DNA of 23,023 bases from JAWAFD01 sp964467175. Lineage in GTDB: Archaea; Micrarchaeota; Micrarchaeia; Anstonellales; J096. The DNA is taken from contig CAYXNY010000035.1 of assembly GCA_964467175.1 (NCBI GenBank), forward strand, positions 1 to 23,023, written 5' to 3'. The position numbers and the translations under genes are program-made. The notes under the pieces are model-generated. The model did no database searches. It was not told the origin of the DNA and worked only from the letters and a program-made list of their open reading frames with translations. Each line of letters begins with the position of its first letter. Position 1 is the first letter of the stretch. Positions 14,461 through 21,249 of the stretch are shown here, piece by piece.

Positions 14461-15479
14461 AAAAGCTGCTGTTCTTTCTATTGCTCTTTGCTCTTTCCTT
14501 TGCAGCCCAGCCAGAAGGATGGGAGGTTTCTTCCATCCTTGCAATGCTCATCGCAGCGCTCCTCATCTCCTTTGTGTACGCAGGAGGAATAGCGTTTGAG
14601 AGCGAAGGGCTGAAGCTAGCAGCCAAGCACGAGGCATACGAGTGGATTACGACCCTTCTCATGTTTGCTCTCTTCCTTTTTGCTGTTGCAACAATAGACC
14701 AGTTTTCCACAGGAGTGGCCTCCTACTGGTTCCCAAATGAAAATCTGAATGCAATCCCAGCACCTAAACACATAAACTTTGCAGTAAACATAAGCGAAAG
14801 GCTTCTTTCTGAGCAGGCAACCCTTCTCGGCCAGATAGCAACTCTGTCAAAAGATATCGTTGATGAATCCACAAAAAGCTTCTACTGCTCGGCGATATAC
14901 GCTGGCTTCAGCCTCAACCCGTGCATGGGCTTCGGAGCGTTTTCCAGGCCGCTCAGCATGTATGCTGCAACAGTGGGCGCTTCAATAGCAACAACGAATT
15001 CCCAGCTGTTCCTCCTTAAAATCACCCCCACCTTCGTTCTTCTCATTGTTTTTCCGCTTGGAATATTCATGCGTTGCTTTGCGATAAGCAGGGGGCTTGG
15101 GGGGTTTTTGCTTTCCCTTGCGTTCGGGCTTTATTTCGTCTATCCTCTCATGATTATTTTCATGTACGGAGTCACTACCCAATACCAGACCGAGCAGGGT
15201 TTGAACCCAACTATTAATGTTGATACATCAAATATCGAATGCAAGGGAACAAACATAGGCGGCAGTGCTTCCGCGGACCCAGCGTACGATGCAATGGACG
15301 CAACAAAAACAATGATTGATGCAAACTACTCCGGCCCTGTTTTTCTGGCGCTCATAAAATCTATGTTCTCAGAAGGAATTTCCCTTCTTGTTTTGATTTC
15401 CCTGATAGGCGCGTCTTCAAAAGCCTTCGGTGCAGAGGTGTATGCCTTTGTGCTGGCGCAACTGGAGAAGATAGCATGA
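14457..15479 (+). CDS. Polytopic membrane protein, paralog 4 of 6
   Basis: 340 residues. Signal peptide MKKLLFFLLLFALSFAAQ, TM1 about 24-44, loop AAKHEAYEWI, TM2 about 63-82, an outer loop of about 100 residues with two Cys, a hydrophobic region about 183-204, shared motif R206-x5-R212-x2-G215-x14-P230, TM4 about 216-236, an outer loop with one Cys, and a C-terminal segment about 305-330. It overlaps both neighbours by 4 bp (ATGA). This copy and paralogs 3 and 5 have a Gly pair at the motif glycine. The function is unknown; a channel or scaffold subunit of an envelope complex is the inference from its neighbours and layout. Confidence 0.8.
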   Translation: MKKLLFFLLLFALSFAAQPEGWEVSSILAMLIAALLISFVYAGGIAFESEGLKLAAKHEAYEWITTLLMFALFLFAVATIDQFSTGVASYWFPNENLNAIPAPKHINFAVNISERLLSEQATLLGQIATLSKDIVDESTKSFYCSAIYAGFSLNPCMGFGAFSRPLSMYAATVGASIATTNSQLFLLKITPTFVLLIVFPLGIFMRCFAISRGLGGFLLSLAFGLYFVYPLMIIFMYGVTTQYQTEQGLNPTINVDTSNIECKGTNIGGSASADPAYDAMDATKTMIDANYSGPVFLALIKSMFSEGISLLVLISLIGASSKAFGAEVYAFVLAQLEKIA

Positions 15480-16564
15480 CCTGCCAAGTTTTCACTCCGG
15501 AAATGCTGAACATGGGCTTTGTGTATTCTGCGATGGCCGTAGGAATTGCTTCCTCTGCGATAATGATTTCCATAATTTACATGATAGGAAAAATAACAAA
15601 CAACCCGAAGCTTGATGTGTGGGCTCACGATGAGCTTCCCCAGCTATTTTTCTCAGCGCTTTTTGCAATTTTCATCCTTGGCTTCCTTAACCTCGGCACT
15701 ATGTATAAAGCTTCCGCGCTTTCCGAGCTCACAAATTTCACAGTTCAGAACGGAGAGATGTGCATTTACGATTATGCCGATGCCTACCTTGATGATATGA
15801 CGGCCTATGTTCACAACACAATGCGCATCACGAGAATTTACAACATAATGGCCGGCTTCATTTCTTCAATTTGGAAGTATGAATGCAAAAGCGTATGGTG
15901 TTTCTTGGCAGGCCAGGGCGTCGGCCTAAATCCAGATGCGTGGGTTTCTCTTATTTCTTCTGTTCTCAACGCTCAGGCCTACACAACAACAGTTGCCCTT
16001 CTCGGCCTTCTTGCTCAAAAATACCTTCTGCAATCGTTCATGAACGGCGGGTTCCTCCTTATCATTCCGCTCGGTCTTGTCCTCCGCTCCATCCCCTTTG
16101 CGAGAAGAGTGGGCGGTGTTTTGCTCGCAATAGGGGCCGGCTTCATTGTTTTCTTCCCAACCCTTCTTGTCATTGAAGGGCTTGTTTTCAGGCCGGAGAT
16201 GTGGGGTTATGACAACCAAGATGTAATTGATTACCTGACATCCCCAGGAGGCCTGAACATTGATGAGAAAGACCCGTATTTTAAGGGAGGACTGGAATGG
16301 AATATATTCCTGTTCGGCCAGTTTGATTATTTTTTCAAGGAGGATGGTGGCCGAATATTCTTATGCAAAAATCTCGGCCCGCCATGGGTTAACCCAGCGT
16401 GCTCAGTTTCAATTGACAGGCTGCTCGCCTACGGTGCGATAAGCTTTTTAGTTTCATCCTTCCTTCTTTCACTTAACTTCATAGGCACCTCCGCGGGAAT
16501 AATCGCGCTCGGAAAATTCCTTGGGGAAGAAATAGAAATTGCAAGGTTTTTGAGGATGGTATGA
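15476..16564 (+). CDS. Polytopic membrane protein, paralog 5 of 6
   Basis: 362 residues. There is no cleavable signal peptide: MTCQVFTPEMLNMG leads into TM1 (about 14-36), which is followed by ITNNPKLDVWAHDELPQL and TM2 (about 53-72). The N-N-P in that loop also occurs in paralog 1 (LNNPQF). An outer loop with three Cys, a hydrophobic region about 185-203, the shared motif R204-x5-R210-x2-G213-x14-P228, TM4 about 214-235, an outer loop of about 80 residues with two Cys, and a C-terminal membrane segment about 318-343 complete it. 4-bp overlaps with both neighbours. It resembles paralog 1 at the N terminus and paralogs 3 and 4 around the motif. Confidence 0.8.
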   Translation: MTCQVFTPEMLNMGFVYSAMAVGIASSAIMISIIYMIGKITNNPKLDVWAHDELPQLFFSALFAIFILGFLNLGTMYKASALSELTNFTVQNGEMCIYDYADAYLDDMTAYVHNTMRITRIYNIMAGFISSIWKYECKSVWCFLAGQGVGLNPDAWVSLISSVLNAQAYTTTVALLGLLAQKYLLQSFMNGGFLLIIPLGLVLRSIPFARRVGGVLLAIGAGFIVFFPTLLVIEGLVFRPEMWGYDNQDVIDYLTSPGGLNIDEKDPYFKGGLEWNIFLFGQFDYFFKEDGGRIFLCKNLGPPWVNPACSVSIDRLLAYGAISFLVSSFLLSLNFIGTSAGIIALGKFLGEEIEIARFLRMV

Positions 16565-17520
16565 TGGTGGATTTGCTCGCTGATTGGGAAACAAACTGGG
16601 GGGTTATTGCGCTCCTCTCTGTGCTAATACTTTTTTTCATAGAAATAATCCACTACATGTTCGCGAAAATGTTCATGGACCAGAGGGGACAGACAATAGC
16701 CATCGCTGAAATAATAGACAACATTGCGATCGCGCTCATCATAATATTCTTGGTTTTCATAGCAAACGGAATTTCCGCGGCCCTTACATTCCCCCAACAG
16801 GCCCAGCAGCCCATAAACATTCTTGCGATCGAGCAATCAAAAGAGCAGACGCTCCTCATGCTTGCTTCAACAGAAGAGATACTAAAATCAGCAGCATCGG
16901 ATGCAAGGTGGGCTTTAACGCTTTCTTCAACCTACCTCGGGCTTATGGGCATTCCGGTTTTTCAGGGAAACTGGTGGGGTGCGATATACCGAAGAGCATC
17001 CGAGGTTCAGTTCCTCACTCAGAAAGGAACAGAGCTTGCGGTTTTTCTCTCCGCAGAATACTACGTTCTGGACTACATATCAAAGTACATGCTCTCCTTG
17101 TTCCTTCCTATTGGAATAGTTCTAAGGGCGATGAAGCTCACGCGGGGGCTTGGTGCCCTTCTCATTTCAATTTCTATTGCCCTTTACTATATCTACCCCT
17201 CAATCTTATGGATCGCTTCAACAGGTTTTGTTGCGCCTCCAAAATCTCCGATGCTTGAAACAGAAACCGTGTGCAACTACCCAACTTATCTGGCCATAGG
17301 AAGGGGGTTTGATTTGGATTTCAGCACCTTCTCCATGCAGTCTGTCCAGATGGGGATAAGGCATAAATCAATGCAGGAGTTCATGGCCTCAGTTTTCTAC
17401 CAGCTTCTGCTCGGAAACCTCGCAGCCCTTTCCCTTGCGTTCGTTTTCATAAGGTTCACAAGCGTTATACTTGGAGGAATGCCGACAGCATTCATCTCAA
17501 TGGTTTCAAAATTGGTTTAG
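16561..17520 (+). CDS. Polytopic membrane protein, paralog 6 of 6
   Basis: 319 residues; the start may be the first or second ATG (16561 or 16564). No signal peptide. TM1 is about 14-35, a charged loop ending in IAEIIDNIA leads to TM2 (about 52-75), then an outer helical loop of about 90 residues, hydrophobic region about 165-188, shared motif R189-x5-R195-x2-G198-x14-P213, TM4 about 199-220, a short outer loop with a single Cys, and a last segment about 285-305. It overlaps paralog 5 by 4 bp and is followed after 9 bp by the lipoprotein gene. Unlike paralog 3, its outer loops are nearly free of Cys. Confidence 0.8.
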   Translation: MMVDLLADWETNWGVIALLSVLILFFIEIIHYMFAKMFMDQRGQTIAIAEIIDNIAIALIIIFLVFIANGISAALTFPQQAQQPINILAIEQSKEQTLLMLASTEEILKSAASDARWALTLSSTYLGLMGIPVFQGNWWGAIYRRASEVQFLTQKGTELAVFLSAEYYVLDYISKYMLSLFLPIGIVLRAMKLTRGLGALLISISIALYYIYPSILWIASTGFVAPPKSPMLETETVCNYPTYLAIGRGFDLDFSTFSMQSVQMGIRHKSMQEFMASVFYQLLLGNLAALSLAFVFIRFTSVILGGMPTAFISMVSKLV

Positions 17521-17529
17521 GGGGAGAAA

Positions 17530-20500
17530 ATGAAGATTAGAAAATTGTTTGTTTTGTTTCTGGTTTTTGCGCTCCTTATTATTCCAGGCTGCCTACAAAA
17601 ACCCGAAGCGCACTGCTGCCTATACAAATACGCTCTGAATGATGAGTGCTATTTTTCAGACAAACTTGCAGACGACCCTGATTACACTGGCGAGGAGGAC
17701 TGCAAAATATGGAAAGAAAATGACGGGCCGGTTTTCTGCGAAGTTGGTGGTTTCAACTACAGCGTCTGTTCGGAATGGGAGATAAAATCCTGCGTTGAGG
17801 GATGCTCTGGAATGCTCTGCGGAGATTTTGGAAAAATAGGAATTCCCGCATACATAAGCGGGGAAGATTTGCAGAAAGGGAACATAGACATGCCGATGGG
17901 CCAGGGCGCTGTTTTCGGCCTTCTTCATGCAGAATGCGATGTTGTCAAAATGACCCCTTCTGTTGAAAACGCGATGAGCAAGGGGCTTTTGCTCAACAGC
18001 TTCAGGTTCGGAATCGGAGATGGTTTTGATGAATACGACAACTACCGCTACCTCTTCCCTCTCTCGGACAAACTCTTCAATTCCTACGCAGGCACAAAAG
18101 ACAGGTATTCGAATTACTTTTTTGCTGAAAAAAAATGCAGGGAAACGAATGGCGTGTATTCCTGCACTGAGACCGGCAGGCGCTACTCCTCATTCCATGA
18201 ATGTGAATGGGAATGCAGAAACATAAACCCAGCAATGGTCTGCTCTGCGGGCATGGAAGAATTCTCGCTTCCCAACGCCCCATTTGGAAATGAGCTTGGA
18301 TATGCAAAGCATTGGTATGGGGGGCTTTTCTGGGCGGATGTTGAAGACGAGAGAAAAGAGGGAAGGGGAAACACTTTCTGGAGCCAGGGGAAGGTTGACC
18401 TGCAATATGAGAATGATGGAAGAACAGCGAATGTTGGGGTTTTGAAGTTTGCAAAGGAAGGAAGCGGTTTGACTGCTGCAACAATTGGGATTTTTGGGTT
18501 TAAAGAAATACCTACCTACTACGCAAACGTTCTTCCGAGGCATACTGTTTACAATTCGCAGATTTTTGGAGGCAAAAAGGCCGAATTTGAGTGCGAAAGC
18601 GGGTTTGAATGCTACTCTGGAATTTGCGGAAAGGATGTTTACAAAAGGAGCGGATGCATAGATGCTTTGGCAAATAATATTGTTGAGTGCGGCTGCTCCT
18701 ATGAATATGGCCAGCTTGTCTGCAAACCAACAAGAACAGCATCTGTTCCTGCTTCAGATGAACCCAAGAGCAATGTAAACATATGGGATGGCGAAGTTTT
18801 AGGGGTTAGCAAAGCATTACCCGAGAACCTCGTCGGAATAGACGTATTGCTCTTCACCGCTCCAGAACAGATAAGCCAGCCAAAAGCGAGCGTAGTAAAC
18901 GGCAAAGTCATGATATTCCTTTCAAGGAATGTGAGAGAAACCATCGGCGCCGCCCCATTTCCCCTCCCCAACGAACAAGCAACAAGATGGGCAATACTTC
19001 ACTACTGCCAGATTGTCCCAAAAGAGTGGAGCGGTTGCCAAGAGGGCGGAACGTATGTAATAAATTTTGTAAAAAACTGCATGGGCGAGGAATACAAAGA
19101 GGATATTGCGGTGTGCTACCCCCCGAAATTCGGGCTGGACGGCTCAAGCTTGGGAGAAAAGTGGAGAGAAATATGCGATGGTTTAACTGATGATGATTTC
19201 TGCCTTTCTCAAGGAGAAAATTTGGAATGTAGTGCGTATGCCTCCGCGGCAATAGTTATAAGAAAAAACGAAAATGGGAATTTTGGAAAATGCATGGCTG
19301 ATGATAACGGAAACCCAAGCGTAAAGGAGTTTGGATGGTGCGAGCCAGCAACTTTCAATACAATTGCAGTTGAACATCTCTACCCTCTGAACAAATTCTA
19401 TGACCCAGTGGGCAGCAACCCGCAGGATGAATCTCTTCCCATAAATGAAAATGGAGGAATACCGAGAATAGACCTTGCAGGGTATGGAGAAGGTCCTTTT
19501 GAAGATTTTAAAGATGATTACCACATCAAGGACGAGGATGTTGATGAGGTGAATAAAAGAATAGCAAACTACTGCCCCCTCCTTGAAATTCTTCCGCCTT
19601 CAAACTTAGATGCGCAAACTCCGAGTGAATGGGAGGGAACAACCGTTGGCGATGTTTATAAAAGCGGAAATGTTCTAATAACAGGAGGGACTGATGCGAG
19701 GTTTGCGTGCGGAGGCCATCGAGATTCCCAGCTAAGATGCGATGCCTACAATTTGGCCTTCGGCTGCAAGGATGCAACAAGAAAAGATGGAGATGTTTAT
19801 GATGCCCGCGTTTCCTGGCCGGATTTCTACCCTCATTGGAAATATATGAAAGAAAAGCTAACCTCTTATTTGATTGCTGGGGTTCTGCCTGTTCTTTATG
19901 CTGAAGATGATGAGCTTTACAAAACCTACTATGGTTGCGATGATTGCTACCTTCCTGAGTTTACTATCTATAAAGAAAATGCAACCTTTGCATGGAAGCT
20001 CTTGAGGGATGTATATGTGAGCATACTCTATGGCGCAGACTACAAGGATGAATACGGCGAGACGCATTATGCCGGCGACTATGAAGAATCCGCCTCTTCC
20101 CTCGGTCCTATAATTGTTGTTATTGGAGATGCAGATAGAAATTATGAAATAAATTTGGAAAAAAGAGCGAGCGAGGTAAAAGAGCCATGCCCCTATTGCA
20201 TGCCAGCACTTTCAAGCGAAATTACGCTTACTGGTATTGGTTTGCAGGATACAATCTCTGAAAGAACTCTTCTCAAAAATTTTGATGAAGCATACGGTTT
20301 GGAAATGAGCGATCATCTTGAAGGTGAGGAATTCTGCTCCCGGGAAATGTTTATTGGTGAGCATTGCAATTCGCTCATGGAAAATACAGACATTCTTACA
20401 ATTGAGGTTTATATAGACCCGAAGGTTTCACTCGGTACCGAGGAAGAAAAAATAAAGTTCTACGAATATATTGTTCAAAAATTAAGCAACGTTTCTAGAA

Positions 20501-21249
20501 AACTTGTTTATAGGTTTGGGAAGCCATCCCTGTTAATGATTAAAGAAATAAGGGATTCTTCGGAAGAATACGGGGTATTCAACTACCTAGCCAGCCAAAA
20601 AGCCAGGTTAGTTAATTCAGGCATAATAGGGATACACCTCTCAAATTTCAACATATCTACCGGATCCTCTCTCAATATGCAGAAGTACTGCTCTGTTGAA
20701 GGCTCTGCTGAGATTTCCGCAGGCCTTACTCCGTATGCATTTGTGAATGAGGTTGAAGTTTCTGATGAATGCAAATGTGTTGAATGCGATGAAATGGACA
20801 TGCTTAAAGGAATATGCAATGGATACTACCTAGGCGACCCGCTTACGGGTTTCCAGTGCTCGGATTATTCAGGAAACCAGAAATGGCCAGAGGACTGCAT
20901 CACGGAAGAAATGTGCCTCTCTTCTGATTCAGGTACCCTAAAATGCCGGGTTTATAGCGGAGGAAAGTATTCTTTTGAAGAATACTCTTTAGAAGAGGTG
21001 ATGAAAAACCCATCTTTGTATTCGGATTTGATCGCCTCTTTAAAGGGAATTCCAAAAATCTGCGTTGAGGAGAACACAAAAACATTCTCTTCTCTGCGAT
21101 CCTCCTCTCCAAACCCTATGCCGATTCTATTCTCAACCTCCGGAAATGAGAGCAAGGAATGCGTGAAAGGAGGCACATATGCAAACTTCTGCGGTTTTGA
21201 CATTCCTTTAAAAACAAGGGTTTCGGAGTGCTGGGTAGAGCAAACATGA
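17530..21249 (+). CDS. Giant Cys-rich lipoprotein (1239 aa)
   Basis: Not recognised as a known family. The N terminus is a lipoprotein signal: charged MKIRK, a hydrophobic stretch, then lipobox IPGC with C21 as lipid anchor. The remaining 1200 residues should lie outside the cell, with no other membrane segment. About 55 Cys are spread over the whole length, often in pairs such as CECGC-like, CDDC, CPYC and CKCVEC clusters, which suggests disulfide-stabilised modules. The middle (about 760-1050) alternates hydrophobic strands ending in acidic residues (GVLPVLYAED, IIVVIGDAD, ILTIEVYIDP, SLLMIKEIRD, GIIGIHLSNF), reminiscent of an alpha/beta barrel. GGGGAG-type ribosome-binding sequence GGGGAG at 17521-17526 precedes the ATG by 3 nt. 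Context makes it the outer part of the six-paralog complex. Confidence 0.8.
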   Translation: MKIRKLFVLFLVFALLIIPGCLQKPEAHCCLYKYALNDECYFSDKLADDPDYTGEEDCKIWKENDGPVFCEVGGFNYSVCSEWEIKSCVEGCSGMLCGDFGKIGIPAYISGEDLQKGNIDMPMGQGAVFGLLHAECDVVKMTPSVENAMSKGLLLNSFRFGIGDGFDEYDNYRYLFPLSDKLFNSYAGTKDRYSNYFFAEKKCRETNGVYSCTETGRRYSSFHECEWECRNINPAMVCSAGMEEFSLPNAPFGNELGYAKHWYGGLFWADVEDERKEGRGNTFWSQGKVDLQYENDGRTANVGVLKFAKEGSGLTAATIGIFGFKEIPTYYANVLPRHTVYNSQIFGGKKAEFECESGFECYSGICGKDVYKRSGCIDALANNIVECGCSYEYGQLVCKPTRTASVPASDEPKSNVNIWDGEVLGVSKALPENLVGIDVLLFTAPEQISQPKASVVNGKVMIFLSRNVRETIGAAPFPLPNEQATRWAILHYCQIVPKEWSGCQEGGTYVINFVKNCMGEEYKEDIAVCYPPKFGLDGSSLGEKWREICDGLTDDDFCLSQGENLECSAYASAAIVIRKNENGNFGKCMADDNGNPSVKEFGWCEPATFNTIAVEHLYPLNKFYDPVGSNPQDESLPINENGGIPRIDLAGYGEGPFEDFKDDYHIKDEDVDEVNKRIANYCPLLEILPPSNLDAQTPSEWEGTTVGDVYKSGNVLITGGTDARFACGGHRDSQLRCDAYNLAFGCKDATRKDGDVYDARVSWPDFYPHWKYMKEKLTSYLIAGVLPVLYAEDDELYKTYYGCDDCYLPEFTIYKENATFAWKLLRDVYVSILYGADYKDEYGETHYAGDYEESASSLGPIIVVIGDADRNYEINLEKRASEVKEPCPYCMPALSSEITLTGIGLQDTISERTLLKNFDEAYGLEMSDHLEGEEFCSREMFIGEHCNSLMENTDILTIEVYIDPKVSLGTEEEKIKFYEYIVQKLSNVSRKLVYRFGKPSLLMIKEIRDSSEEYGVFNYLASQKARLVNSGIIGIHLSNFNISTGSSLNMQKYCSVEGSAEISAGLTPYAFVNEVEVSDECKCVECDEMDMLKGICNGYYLGDPLTGFQCSDYSGNQKWPEDCITEEMCLSSDSGTLKCRVYSGGKYSFEEYSLEEVMKNPSLYSDLIASLKGIPKICVEENTKTFSSLRSSSPNPMPILFSTSGNESKECVKGGTYANFCGFDIPLKTRVSECWVEQT

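Noticed and set aside
10708..17520. Respiratory or transporter operon such as Mrp antiporter or Nuo-like subunits
   Set aside because: The six proteins have signal peptides or large outer loops and lack the conserved charged residues inside long TM arrays typical of those families; the R-x5-R-x2-G-x14-P motif is not theirs as far as I know.
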